From Lentisphaeria bacterium UBA4640 (lineage in GTDB: Bacteria; Verrucomicrobiota; Lentisphaeria; Victivallales; UBA1829): a DNA stretch of 30,652 bases. A model generated the notes under the pieces. The model searched no databases. It was not told where the DNA came from and was given only the letters and a program-made list of their open reading frames with translations. Where the stretch lies: assembly GCA_002405835.1 (NCBI GenBank), contig DHMO01000007.1:2374-33025 (forward strand), written 5' to 3'. Position numbers and translations under genes: made by a program. This document shows positions 15,679-24,514 of this stretch, piece by piece (position 1 is the stretch's first letter; the number at the start of each line of letters is the position of its first letter).

Positions 15679-16449
15679 ATGAAAAAAGGTATTCTGATTC
15701 TGACGGCTTTGTGTTTTGCGGTTCCGCTTTCAGCCCAGGTTTCGCAATGGACCAGCAGGGAGTGGGCGACGGCTCAGGCCGAACTCAAAAAAGCGGCTCC
15801 TCTGAAATACGCGGAAATCGAAAAACTGCAATCCGTCAACATGCTCGTGGCAATGGAAAAACTGCGTGAAGTTGCACGGGAGGAAAATATCCAGTTTCCC
15901 GACGTTTTCCCGCACATCTTCCGCGACGGCGGCGCAATGGGGCAGCGGATGCGCCAGCCGCAGACTCCGTCCCGGGAGCCGCACGATCCGATGGCTGCAC
16001 TGGAAAAGATGCTTCACAAGGAGCGTTCCGCGGAATACCGGGAGATTGAACTGCTGCGCGCGGAGGCGGACCTCAAGGTTTTCAAACTTGCGGCCAAAGC
16101 CGGAATCCGGCTTCCGGACACGATGGAGATTTACCGGAAAAAACTGAACGTGCTCCGGATCTATTTCCCGCAGGAATACCGGAAAGCCCGGGAACTTCAG
16201 CGTACCGATGCGGAGGGCGGCGCGAAAATTCTGCGCAGTCTCGCGGCGAAACTCGAACTTTGGCTTCCCGATCCGCCCGGCAAACGGAACGCCTTCATAC
16301 CGCAGGGTGACGTCATGATACAGCTCCGCAAACGCTACCCGGAAGAAATGAAAAGACTCGACAAGCTGAAACACAACGCTCCCGTCGCATACCGTCAGCA
16401 GCTCCGGAACCTGATGGAAAAAATGAATGCGGAGAATAAAGGAAAATAA
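15679..16449 (+). CDS. Exported helical-repeat protein of unknown function
   Basis: I do not recognise this 256-residue protein. Residues 1-19 form a typical signal peptide (MKKGILILTALCFAVPLSA, cleaved before QVSQW). The mature protein is rich in charged residues and helix-forming. It shows four degenerate repeats of about 40-60 residues: a Y-x-E-I-E-x-L-like start, a helix with Ala/Leu heptads, and an end such as IQFPD, IRLPD or LWLPD. The fourth copy (from VMIQLRKRYPEEMKRLD) lacks that ending. I chose the ATG at 15679 because CGGAGGA precedes it by 6 bases. It lies 12 bases before the rhamnosidase gene and is probably co-transcribed. It should be periplasmic or surface-located. A role in sugar handling is suggested only by its neighbour. 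Confidence 0.75.
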   Translation: MKKGILILTALCFAVPLSAQVSQWTSREWATAQAELKKAAPLKYAEIEKLQSVNMLVAMEKLREVAREENIQFPDVFPHIFRDGGAMGQRMRQPQTPSREPHDPMAALEKMLHKERSAEYREIELLRAEADLKVFKLAAKAGIRLPDTMEIYRKKLNVLRIYFPQEYRKARELQRTDAEGGAKILRSLAAKLELWLPDPPGKRNAFIPQGDVMIQLRKRYPEEMKRLDKLKHNAPVAYRQQLRNLMEKMNAENKGK

Positions 16450-16461
16450 AGGATATTCATT

Positions 16462-19011
16462 ATGTCTGAAATCATCACCGCCGCCGCGCACGTTCCGCCG
16501 GATGCGCACAATACCTATGCGGTCTTCCGCGGAACGCTTGCGGGGGACACCGCAAAAATCCGCGTTTATGCGAATCTGTTCTATGAACTGCGCATCGACG
16601 AATCGCTTATCGCATACGGTCCCTGCCGCAGCAGCAGACCGCGGATTTATTTCGATGAATACACGCTGGAACCGACTGCGGCGCCGAAACTCGTCACTCT
16701 GAAAGTCCACGCCCGCCAGGGGGCTCCGGAGGCGTATGTCAGCGGAGTGACGGACTGGAAGGTTCGCACGCTCACTGCTTATGAGACGGAGACTCCGCTC
16801 TGCGTGGGCGACGTCGGCTACTGCGAATACTGCGACCTGGATTCGCCGGAATGGAACTGGTTCCGCCGCGGTTTCCCCCCCGATGGCTTTGAGGCTCCGC
16901 GCGAAGGAACGCACATTGCGGAGTCCGAATTCCTGCCGCGTCCGATTCCCGCATTTCATGAATCGGAAGTCAAACCGCTTTCACTGACCCGCTGGAACGG
17001 CGGCTGGCTGGCGGATTTCGGGCGGATGGTCTACGGACGTCCCGTAATCTCCGGTGAATTCGAAGGACACGGAACAGTGGAGCTCGGCTATGTGGAATCG
17101 CTCGATTCCGGCTGGGCGCATTCGGAGGGGCGGCTGGAGATGTATTCCGACAAGCTCACGGGCTCCGGCTCGCTGAACTGGAAGTCGTTCTGGAAACGTC
17201 CCTGCCGCTATCTTTTTCTCTCCGGCGCACTGAAACGGATCGACACGGTGTGCGTGCAGGAATACGGCTACCCGGTTGTCCTCAGCGGTTCGTTCCGCTG
17301 CTCCGACGACCGCCTGAACCGTCTGTGGGAAATCGCGGAACGCACGCTCCGCATCTGCATGGACGATATCTTCAACGACTGCCCACACCGCGATCAGTCG
17401 CAGTGGATGGATGCTTTTGTGAGCGCCAAAGCCGCGCTTTCGCTCTACGGCGTGACCGATCTGACGCGGAAGTGCCTGGTGCAGCACGGCATCTGTTCGT
17501 TCAAAAACGGACAGCTTCTCTCTCCGAGCATCCGGGGCGGAACGCTGTTCTCCGACTACGCGCTTGTGCAGGTTCTGTTCATCGACTGGTACTGGCGCGT
17601 CACCGGCGACCGTTCGCTGCTTGAGGAGCTTTTCGACAACACCGCGGAGGGGTTCAAGATTTTCTTTGCGCTTGAGGAGCCCGACGGTCTGTTGAAAGAC
17701 GTCGACCTGATCGGGAAGGGAAACAGAAACGGGAAGCGGGACTTTTTCACGCTTGATTCCTCCATGCTCTATCTGGACAACACTTTTGAGCTGTGCCGTC
17801 GTGGAAAATCCGCCGGACTCAACGCTCTTTATTACGGTGCGTTGAATGCGATGGTTTCGATCTGCACCGCGCTCGGGAAGCCGGCGGAGCTCTACCGCGA
17901 AAAGGCGGAGAAGGTCCGCGCGAACTTTGCGGAAGTTTTTGCGCAGGAAGGCGCGGACGGCTGTTTCAAGGATTCCGATTCGCGGTTTGAACACTTCTTT
18001 CACAACATCAATTTTTCGTGCGAGTTCGGCAAGTGGACGGGCGCGGGCGCGGCTGCGCGGATTACGGTGACCGCTCCGGATGCCGGCGGGTACGAACTCC
18101 TTGCCGGAGCTTACGCAGAGTGGCGGCTGAAAGTCAACGGTGAACTTTTCTACGAGAACACCGAACCGGAAAGCTGGACGCGTCCGGCTCCGTTTTACGA
18201 CCCGGTCCGTTTGACGCTTCCCCTGAAATCCGGAGAGAATATGCTGGAGTTTGAGTGCGCGAACAGCAATCTGAACTGGGAATTTTTCTTTGATCTTCCG
18301 CTTCCCCTGACTTCGTGTGCGATCCGTGAGATTGAGTATGGAACGGGCGTTCCGGCTGGCGGCGCGGAATGGAAAACAACGTCGCCGCGTCCGTGGTATC
18401 CGCCGTTTCTGTCACAGTCGACGAACGCCTATGCAGCATACACGGGACTTCAGCCGGATGCGTCGGCGCTGAAGCGTCTTCTTCCGGCGGAATATCCGCG
18501 CAACTACATCAGCGTGCGTGTTCCGCTGTTCTGCCGTGAGACGGCCGATGCGCCGGCTCTGAAGCGGTGGATCATGCCGGCGAATACGCCGTGGACGACA
18601 TTCTATCTGGTATCGTCGCTGTTCCGCGCCGGTCTGAGCCGGGAGGCGCTGGATACGATCCGGCGTGCGTGGGGCGTGATGCTGGACCGCGGCGCGGTGA
18701 ACACCTGGGAGGAGTGGGATGCAAATGCGAGCCTGTGCCATGCGTGGGGATCTTCTCCCGCATGGTTTATGCTGCACGACATTCTCGGGATTCAGTACGA
18801 ATCGCTGGGAGAAAAAACGATTGTGATCCGTCCGGATCTTTGCGGTCTTGAGCATGCGGAGGGAAGTGCCGCGCTTTCGCCGGACGGTTCGTCTTCTGTG
18901 CGGGTCTCTCTTCGCAAAACGCCGGACCGTACGGAGGTTCGTGTAACGGTTCCGCCGGGCTACCGCGTCGAGAAGGATTTCAGCCGTCTAGAGAACCCCG
19001 TTGAGGTTTGA
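16462..19011 (+). CDS. GH78-like alpha-L-rhamnosidase, cytoplasmic
   Basis: An 849-residue enzyme expected to release L-rhamnose from oligosaccharides. It has no signal peptide, so it should act inside the cell after uptake. N-terminal beta-sandwich domains (about 1-275) precede an (alpha/alpha)6 barrel with DCPHRDQSQW (306-315) and TWEEWD (748-753), followed by CHAWGSSPAWF and a C-terminal beta domain. These correspond to the two catalytic loops of GH78-type enzymes. Two oddities stand out. The Glu of the common CPxRDE motif is Gln312 here. About 100 residues resembling a beta-sandwich (about 518-620, from WTGAGAAARITVTAPDAGGYELL) are inserted inside the barrel. SD AAAGGA lies 8 bases before the ATG. 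It fits the pectin pathway of the upstream operon. The exact GH family needs a profile search. Confidence 0.82.
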   Translation: MSEIITAAAHVPPDAHNTYAVFRGTLAGDTAKIRVYANLFYELRIDESLIAYGPCRSSRPRIYFDEYTLEPTAAPKLVTLKVHARQGAPEAYVSGVTDWKVRTLTAYETETPLCVGDVGYCEYCDLDSPEWNWFRRGFPPDGFEAPREGTHIAESEFLPRPIPAFHESEVKPLSLTRWNGGWLADFGRMVYGRPVISGEFEGHGTVELGYVESLDSGWAHSEGRLEMYSDKLTGSGSLNWKSFWKRPCRYLFLSGALKRIDTVCVQEYGYPVVLSGSFRCSDDRLNRLWEIAERTLRICMDDIFNDCPHRDQSQWMDAFVSAKAALSLYGVTDLTRKCLVQHGICSFKNGQLLSPSIRGGTLFSDYALVQVLFIDWYWRVTGDRSLLEELFDNTAEGFKIFFALEEPDGLLKDVDLIGKGNRNGKRDFFTLDSSMLYLDNTFELCRRGKSAGLNALYYGALNAMVSICTALGKPAELYREKAEKVRANFAEVFAQEGADGCFKDSDSRFEHFFHNINFSCEFGKWTGAGAAARITVTAPDAGGYELLAGAYAEWRLKVNGELFYENTEPESWTRPAPFYDPVRLTLPLKSGENMLEFECANSNLNWEFFFDLPLPLTSCAIREIEYGTGVPAGGAEWKTTSPRPWYPPFLSQSTNAYAAYTGLQPDASALKRLLPAEYPRNYISVRVPLFCRETADAPALKRWIMPANTPWTTFYLVSSLFRAGLSREALDTIRRAWGVMLDRGAVNTWEEWDANASLCHAWGSSPAWFMLHDILGIQYESLGEKTIVIRPDLCGLEHAEGSAALSPDGSSSVRVSLRKTPDRTEVRVTVPPGYRVEKDFSRLENPVEV

Positions 19012-19020
19012 GAAAAGAAT

Positions 19021-19824
19021 TCAGCCGCCGATGCTTTCAGAGAGTCCTGCAATGATTGCTTTTGCAAAAGCAAGAGGAATTTTATTGCAGCGGCTGAAAG
19101 CCATCGGCAGTTCACATTCCTCAAATCTTTTGATGCGGTCTGCAATGTTTTCCGTGATTGCGGGATCGTCCCGGCTGCAGTCTCTGGCCGCCAGCACGGC
19201 ACCCGCCACGGTTATGTCAAAAGAGTCCATATTGAGTATATCATGATCGATTCCATTGTCTGCGTAAATACGTTTCTCCACATCTATGCATTCAAGGTAA
19301 TTTTTTGCGATGAAGTAGACATCCTGCAAATCTTTTTCCCGTTCATACGGATTTTCGATATATGACTGCATTTTCAGCATGGCAAGCCAGTGCGGTTTCA
19401 TGACTTTGAGTCTGAATTTCCCGAAAAGAACAGCTTCTGCATGCTCCTTTGCGGTGTCGTATCCGAGCACGCAGAGTTGTTTTTCGTAATTGGGCGGCCA
19501 GGAGATAATGCCGTTTTGATCGGCAATGCCGCCGCATGGCACTAAATCCAGGGAAATATCCTGTCTCAGCCACAGCGAATGTTTTTTCCGGGAATCGGGG
19601 AGCAAGTGATATTGTGTCTGCAGATGCGTCAGAAATCTGTTGAAATCGTCCCATACAAATATTTGACAGGCAAAATCAATATCGTATGTGGTTCTGAAGT
19701 TTCCGGTCAGTCCGAAGCGGGCTGCCCAGTAATCGCGGGCGTATGCCCCGATGAGCATGATATCGATATTCAAATCCCGTGCGGCTTGCGCAACAATTTC
19801 AATCAATTCTTCGCGGTTGTCCAT
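19021..19824 (-). CDS. AbiEii-like nucleotidyltransferase (putative type IV toxin)
   Basis: A 267-residue protein of the nucleotidyltransferase fold. The NTase signature is near the N-terminus: MLIGAYARDYWAARFG followed by TTYDIDFACQ, matching the G-A-x-A...T-x-D-I-D-F pattern of AbiEii/MNT-like enzymes. SLDLVPCGG is probably the third acidic strand. FRLKVMKPHWLAMLKMQSY and KDLQDVYFI match the helical half of the AbiEii/AbiGii family. Its start lies inside the end of the HTH partner gene (22-base overlap), so expression is coupled. AbiE-type pairs act as type IV toxin-antitoxin and abortive-infection modules; that function is inferred here. Base composition is visibly more AT-rich than the neighbours, consistent with transfer. 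Only 9 bases separate its stop from the convergent rhamnosidase stop. Confidence 0.8.
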   Translation of the reverse strand: MDNREELIEIVAQAARDLNIDIMLIGAYARDYWAARFGLTGNFRTTYDIDFACQIFVWDDFNRFLTHLQTQYHLLPDSRKKHSLWLRQDISLDLVPCGGIADQNGIISWPPNYEKQLCVLGYDTAKEHAEAVLFGKFRLKVMKPHWLAMLKMQSYIENPYEREKDLQDVYFIAKNYLECIDVEKRIYADNGIDHDILNMDSFDITVAGAVLAARDCSRDDPAITENIADRIKRFEECELPMAFSRCNKIPLAFAKAIIAGLSESIGG

Positions 19825-20804
19825 GATTCATCCTCCAGATAACGGCGGTAGATTTCTAGTGCGGCTTCCTGACAGCGCGGATCTTCTTCCGCCAGCAGAT
19901 CCGCATAGATGAGCAATGGCGGGACTGTTCCGGAAAATTTTCTGATTTCCGGCCAGAAAGGCTGACGGATTTCAATATTGCCTTTGCTATCTTTTTCCCA
20001 GCGGTTTTTCAGGATGCATGTGTTTATATTCCCCTGCTGATAGGCGAGGAAGTGCGAAGTCCGCAGCAGAGACATGTTTTGAGCGGCGGTTTCTCCGCTT
20101 ACGGCAAGAGTTGCGTTTCCTGATGGCGGGACAGTTCCCTGATAAAGTTTCCGTTCCAGATTCGGCAGCAGTTTGTCTTTGAATCTGCAGCTCCACTCTG
20201 AAATGGCTTTTTTCCGGTCGCACCAGCGGTATTTGCCGTTGTCGTCGATAATGATGTGCTTGTTTTTTAAATCTGCAATAATATATCTGACGGAGCCCAG
20301 GCTGACGCCGCTGTATTCCGCTGTTTTGCGGTAGTTCCAGTTGAGAGCTTCCTGTTCGGTGAGCAGGAGAAAAAGCACTTTGAGTCCGGCGGAAGTCCAG
20401 GCGCGTCCCCGGGTGTTGTGCAGTTCCAGCTCTTTCGGTTTTTTTCTGTTTTGGATGAAAATGACGCTTCCTGCATATTTCAGATAGAGATTGCCTGCGG
20501 TATCCGCGAACGGGCAACCGTTTTTCACCATTAATTCCGCAGAGGCGGGGGAAATATAGGAGGTGAAGAAAACGGTTCCGCTTTTTACCGGATTTTTCAA
20601 GAGTGAATTGACTTCCAGCGCAGAGCAAGTTTTTTTGCAGAGCAGGGAATACTCTTGACCGTTGAAATAAATTTTTGCGGATTTCCTGTTGCTGGATTCC
20701 TGCAGTTCAAAGGGGGGAAAATGAACTTGCTGCAAGGCTGCATTCGCCTGTTCCAGAACTTTCTGAATCAAAGATTGTTCTTGCTGAATATTCTGCATGT
20801 TCAT
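19803..20804 (-). CDS. AbiEi_2-type HTH antitoxin/regulator
   Basis: A 333-residue protein. A winged helix at about residues 150-215 (YRKTAEYSGVSLGSVRYIIADL) should bind DNA. The C-terminal half has the layout I associate with the AbiEi_2 antitoxin family: ATLAVSGETAAQNMSLL, then LLIYADLLAEEDPRCQEAALEIYRRYL. It would repress its own promoter and neutralise the nucleotidyltransferase encoded next. A strong promoter (20838-20866) overlaps TGTTCA half sites. SD AAGGA (20813-20809) is 4 bases before the ATG at 20804 and 10 before a second ATG at 20798, which may be the true start. A longer open frame upstream crosses the promoter and is rejected. Confidence 0.8.
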   Translation of the reverse strand: MNMQNIQQEQSLIQKVLEQANAALQQVHFPPFELQESSNRKSAKIYFNGQEYSLLCKKTCSALEVNSLLKNPVKSGTVFFTSYISPASAELMVKNGCPFADTAGNLYLKYAGSVIFIQNRKKPKELELHNTRGRAWTSAGLKVLFLLLTEQEALNWNYRKTAEYSGVSLGSVRYIIADLKNKHIIIDDNGKYRWCDRKKAISEWSCRFKDKLLPNLERKLYQGTVPPSGNATLAVSGETAAQNMSLLRTSHFLAYQQGNINTCILKNRWEKDSKGNIEIRQPFWPEIRKFSGTVPPLLIYADLLAEEDPRCQEAALEIYRRYLEDESWTTAKN

Positions 20805-20814
20805 TTTATCCTTC

Positions 20815-20850
20815 TGTTCATATTTTGTGAACATTGTAATATAATGAACA
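20815..20850. promoter_or_regulatory. Putative operator of the toxin-antitoxin operon (three half sites)
   Basis: TGTTCA (20815-20820) and TGAACA (20828-20833) form an inverted repeat around 7 bases next to the predicted transcription start. A third TGAACA lies at 20845-20850, inside the promoter spacer, 17 bases from the second. The spacing is close to one and a half helical turns. Autoregulation by the HTH partner through such inverted repeats is known for AbiE systems and is inferred here. Confidence 0.6.
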
Positions 20851-20866
20851 AAATGCAAAAAGTCAA
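20838..20866 (-). promoter_or_regulatory. Promoter of the toxin-antitoxin operon
   Basis: On the minus strand TTGACT (20866-20861) and TATATT (20843-20838) have an ideal 17-base spacer, each with five of six consensus bases. The predicted start near 20831 leaves a short leader before the ATG at 20804/20798. Confidence 0.75.
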
Positions 20867-20876
20867 GCGGGTAAAC

Positions 20877-20907
20877 AAAAAAAGAGCCGCGGGGGAGGCG
20901 GCTCTTT
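20877..20907 (-). terminator. Rho-independent terminator after the 1188-residue hydrolase gene
   Basis: On the minus strand AGAGCCGC and GCGGCTCT form an 8-pair stem (10 with flanking A-T pairs) around a C-rich 7-base loop, followed by seven T (20883-20877). It lies 13 bases after the hydrolase stop codon and isolates that operon from the toxin-antitoxin promoter just beyond. Confidence 0.9.
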
Positions 20908-20919
20908 CGTGGGGGAGGG

Positions 20920-23900
20920 TTACGGCAGGAGGATGAAATCAATCCACTTTGCCGGATATTTGTCGCTGAGACCGTCGGTGAGTTCAAGATAGCCGACGCG
21001 CTCTTTGCCGTTGTTGAGATTCAGCAGAACTCCGGTTTTCATTGCGGAGCCGGGCTGAAGTTTGAACGGACTCACCGCGCGGCGCGGGAAGGCGGCCTCG
21101 TATACCGTGCGGTCCGGATACTGCTTCAGGGCAAACAGCACCTCGTCCGCCGCTCCGACCGCTTTTGTGAGCGAGTCGTAGACGGATGCGGAGGATTTGC
21201 GGCGGTAAACCAGCGGCTTGTTCTCAAACATGCCGAGATCGTACTCGAAATCATCATCGCCAAGACCGTTCGCGCCCGGAAGGGCATTCTTTGTCGTGTC
21301 GAATCCGAGCTGGAAGCCGTCGAAAAGGAACAGCTGCGGCAGGTTCTTCGCACCCTTCGCTCCGAAGAAGTCCGGTTTGTGGACGACGGCGGAGAAGTAG
21401 AGGAAATCGTAGTCCCAGGCAAAACGGACGTCGGCGTAGACGGCGTCCTCCTTTGCGCTCCAGGATTTTGCTTTCCAGCGGACGTTTTTCCCGTCAAGAC
21501 GGATTGCTTTCGCTGTTTCCGGCCAGTCGGAGAGGTCGCCGTCAATCGTGAGGCGCGCGGGCGATTTGGAGACGAACAGAGCGGAGAGTTTCACATCGCT
21601 GGTGATTTTCTCCGAACCGGGAGTCTGGACGGAGATGCGGACACTCTTTTCGGTATTGTCGATTTTCGCGGAGTTCAGTTCAAAGGGGATGATTTTCTCT
21701 GTTTCGCCGGGGATCCCGGTGATTCTGACGGAGTTCTTGCCTTTGACGAGTCCCGCTGTTTCGACCGTTACGGTGCAGTCGAGCGGTTTTCCGGTAAGAT
21801 TGCGGACTTTGACGCCGAATGCGGTTTCGGAAACGGGATCGCAGGCAACGGCGATTTTTTTCTGGGAGGAATCGGAGAGATTGCCTCTCAGCAGGAGCTG
21901 TTCGAGCTCCGCCGCGGAGAGCGTGCTGTCGATATATTTCGGGCTCTGGTTGACGGAGAATTCATTGGAAGGAATTCTGGTTCCCATGAAGTCGTAGACC
22001 GCCAGTTTTTCCGCATCGTTTTTGGAGAATGCGATTTTTGCGGGTGCTCCATCGCACTTCCAGAATGTTGCGGTGCGTTTTTTGCCGTGATCGAAGATGT
22101 AGCAGCGGTAATCGGAGCCGAATTTGATGCGGCGTTCAATTTTGGCGTCTTCGAGACGGTCGGTCAGAGCGCGCATGGCGTACATGGTGAGTCCGGGAAC
22201 CGGCGTGCCGTTGTTTGCGCCGTTGCCGCGGAACATAACGTTGTAGGAGATTCCGGGCTGCCATGCGCTGAAGAGGAACTGCACATAGCGTTCCACTCCG
22301 CCTGCGAAAGCCTGGATGATGTTGCGGATATCCAGCGAAGTCTGCTGGCGTGTGAAGTCGTCAATCATATTTCCCGGAAGAACGGATTCCTGACAGCGTC
22401 CGGCCTCGGAGGAGTAGTGGGGCATTCCCGGCTTGTAGCGGTCGATGGTTTTCCGCCAGCCCTGAACTTCGAGTGCGAGGTCGGGGTATTCCGGCGAATT
22501 GCGGTACGGATGTTCGGTGATGATGTCAAGGTATTTTGCTCCGCCCTTGGCAAGAACGCTCTCGGTCCACGGGAGGTCGGTGTGGCAGCTCGCGGGACCC
22601 GCAATTTTCGCCGCGGGATCGATCGCCTTGACCGTTTCCCGGAGCAGGCGCATTCCCTCCACGTCTTTTTCCGGGGTGATGTACGGAATCAGATTCGATT
22701 CGTTTGTGGATTCGTAGATTTCAATCAGTCCCTTGTATTTCCGGATATTCTCTTTGAGGATGGGAAGATACGTTTCGGGATTCTTGATAATCTGCGCTCC
22801 GCTTGAGAGAATAACCTTGATTCCCGCCGCACCGAATTCGGAAGCGACCTGGAACTGTTCCTTGTGCATTGGATTGGGTTCCCAGGCAATGCGGGTGAAG
22901 CCGATCCGGAAGTCTTTATAATACGGAATCGCAAATTTTGTGTTCTGGTATGGACCGAGTTCAAGCCCGATGCGCGGAGAGAGCTTCGGGTTCTTTTCCA
23001 GAACGCCTGCGTAGAAGTTGACCGGATAGGTCTTCCCTTCCGCTTTGAATTCAACGACAATGTTGAATGCGCCGCGCAGATGTTCCGGAAGAGTGACGGT
23101 CAGCTCTTTATCAAGATCTTCATTTGCTTTCAGTGTGATTTTCCCGGCGTCTTTGCGGAGAAGTGTTTTCCCTTCAAAATCGCGGATTTCATAGGAAAGT
23201 TCACCGGAAAGCTCCTTGTCTGAAAGGTGATTGAAATGAAGGTTCAGGCGAACCGGTTCTCCTGTGAAGTAATAGGAGACGTCATGATCCAGTTTGCCGG
23301 AAAGATAAACTTTCTCCAGCGGCTGGTCTTTCGTGTGTCCTCCGAAGAAATAGACAACGTCGTCGACCCAGATTTTTCCTGCACTGTTCAGACCGACGGC
23401 GGGGCATGCGAGGTTGAATTCCGTTCCCTGTTCCGTCAGAATCCGGTCGGAAACCGAAACCCCCGGAGTCTTTTCGCCCCATGCGGGAAGATACATTTCA
23501 TAGCGTTTCCACTGTGTGCCGACCTGAATGGTTTTGACAACAGCAGTTCCACCGCTTGTGAAAAGGCGCAGTGTTACAACAGCCGGCTTTTCCGCTTTGA
23601 TCCATGCGGACATGCTGACCGGAGCCTGCGGTTTGACCGGAACAGGTGCGAACTGGATATAGGGAGCATAGGTGTTGGAGGCGGCGTCCCATTCAATGCG
23701 GAACGAATATTTGCCGGAATGTTTTTCAGAGGAATCAAGCAGAACTTTTTTGTTTTTGCCTTCCACAAACTCTTTGCCGCTCCAGTCAAGGTGCTGCCCG
23801 TTATGTGCGTTCTGCTGATATTCAAAACGGGTTCGCGGGTTGTACATGAGTTTGTGCTCCGCATGGCCGTTGACGATCAGATTTTTACTCTGGCTCTGAA

Positions 23901-24486
23901 CTTTTTCCGGTTCCTGAACATAGAATTTCGCGGAGCGGATTTTATAGATTCCCGCCCGGGAGAAAACCTGGCGGAGACTGCACTGTTTCGTATCCGGCGC
24001 AAGCGAGGAGTTCGTGTTGACAATACGCATCAGCCCGTTCTCCGCCGGCTTTTCCGTTTTTTGATTCTTTGCATAAAAATCGCTTTTCGCCGTACGTCCG
24101 AAAAATTGGAGAGCGGGGGTTCCGGAGGTCGCAACGACTTCTGCGGTGTTGGTTTTTTCGGAAAAACTCTTTCCCGGTTCCGGCAGAACAAAATCCGCGG
24201 TCCGGAGACCTTCCCAGAAGACAAGGACGTAACCGACGTTGTTTTTCTGGAAAAACTCTCTCGTGTCAAGTATCCATTCGCCGTTCTCAAGATTCGTCTT
24301 CAGAAGCCCGAAGTCGTCTGCCGGAACCGTGCTGAAGCGCAGAATCATTTTTCTGCTTTCGTCAAAAATGGCTCCCGATTTGTTGTAGCGAACCAGCTTT
24401 TTTCCCTGCATGTCGGCTTCCCAGCCGAGAGCCGTCAGGGCAAAAAGCAGCATTGCAGACAGAAGTCCCGTTTTTATTCGTTTCAT
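20920..24486 (-). CDS. Large secreted glycoside hydrolase, clan A-like, family unassigned
   Basis: An 1188-residue exported protein with a signal peptide (1-21, cut before WEADMQ). Domain order, by eye: a domain at 22-185 shared with the 188-residue neighbour; a CBM4-like beta-sandwich at about 200-385 (NLIVNGHAEHK start); an Ig-like region at about 395-490; a TIM-barrel catalytic region at about 500-800; beta domains; and a C-terminal CBM9/DOMON-like module from about 985 (LTIDGDLSDWPE, ending with a fall near VGYLELTDGLSDKYP). Likely catalytic residues are Glu596 in STNESN (acid/base) and Glu694 in SSEAGR (nucleophile), with YLDIITEHPYR between them. These resemble GH39/GH5/GH51-type clan A enzymes, but I cannot name the family or substrate. 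The ATG at 24486 follows SD AAAGGAG; an ATG five codons upstream lacks one. A paralogue lies at 26219-29794. Confidence 0.8.
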   Translation of the reverse strand: MKRIKTGLLSAMLLFALTALGWEADMQGKKLVRYNKSGAIFDESRKMILRFSTVPADDFGLLKTNLENGEWILDTREFFQKNNVGYVLVFWEGLRTADFVLPEPGKSFSEKTNTAEVVATSGTPALQFFGRTAKSDFYAKNQKTEKPAENGLMRIVNTNSSLAPDTKQCSLRQVFSRAGIYKIRSAKFYVQEPEKVQSQSKNLIVNGHAEHKLMYNPRTRFEYQQNAHNGQHLDWSGKEFVEGKNKKVLLDSSEKHSGKYSFRIEWDAASNTYAPYIQFAPVPVKPQAPVSMSAWIKAEKPAVVTLRLFTSGGTAVVKTIQVGTQWKRYEMYLPAWGEKTPGVSVSDRILTEQGTEFNLACPAVGLNSAGKIWVDDVVYFFGGHTKDQPLEKVYLSGKLDHDVSYYFTGEPVRLNLHFNHLSDKELSGELSYEIRDFEGKTLLRKDAGKITLKANEDLDKELTVTLPEHLRGAFNIVVEFKAEGKTYPVNFYAGVLEKNPKLSPRIGLELGPYQNTKFAIPYYKDFRIGFTRIAWEPNPMHKEQFQVASEFGAAGIKVILSSGAQIIKNPETYLPILKENIRKYKGLIEIYESTNESNLIPYITPEKDVEGMRLLRETVKAIDPAAKIAGPASCHTDLPWTESVLAKGGAKYLDIITEHPYRNSPEYPDLALEVQGWRKTIDRYKPGMPHYSSEAGRCQESVLPGNMIDDFTRQQTSLDIRNIIQAFAGGVERYVQFLFSAWQPGISYNVMFRGNGANNGTPVPGLTMYAMRALTDRLEDAKIERRIKFGSDYRCYIFDHGKKRTATFWKCDGAPAKIAFSKNDAEKLAVYDFMGTRIPSNEFSVNQSPKYIDSTLSAAELEQLLLRGNLSDSSQKKIAVACDPVSETAFGVKVRNLTGKPLDCTVTVETAGLVKGKNSVRITGIPGETEKIIPFELNSAKIDNTEKSVRISVQTPGSEKITSDVKLSALFVSKSPARLTIDGDLSDWPETAKAIRLDGKNVRWKAKSWSAKEDAVYADVRFAWDYDFLYFSAVVHKPDFFGAKGAKNLPQLFLFDGFQLGFDTTKNALPGANGLGDDDFEYDLGMFENKPLVYRRKSSASVYDSLTKAVGAADEVLFALKQYPDRTVYEAAFPRRAVSPFKLQPGSAMKTGVLLNLNNGKERVGYLELTDGLSDKYPAKWIDFILLP

Positions 24487-24514
24487 AACAACTCCTTTCA
24501 TTGTGTTGCTTTGT

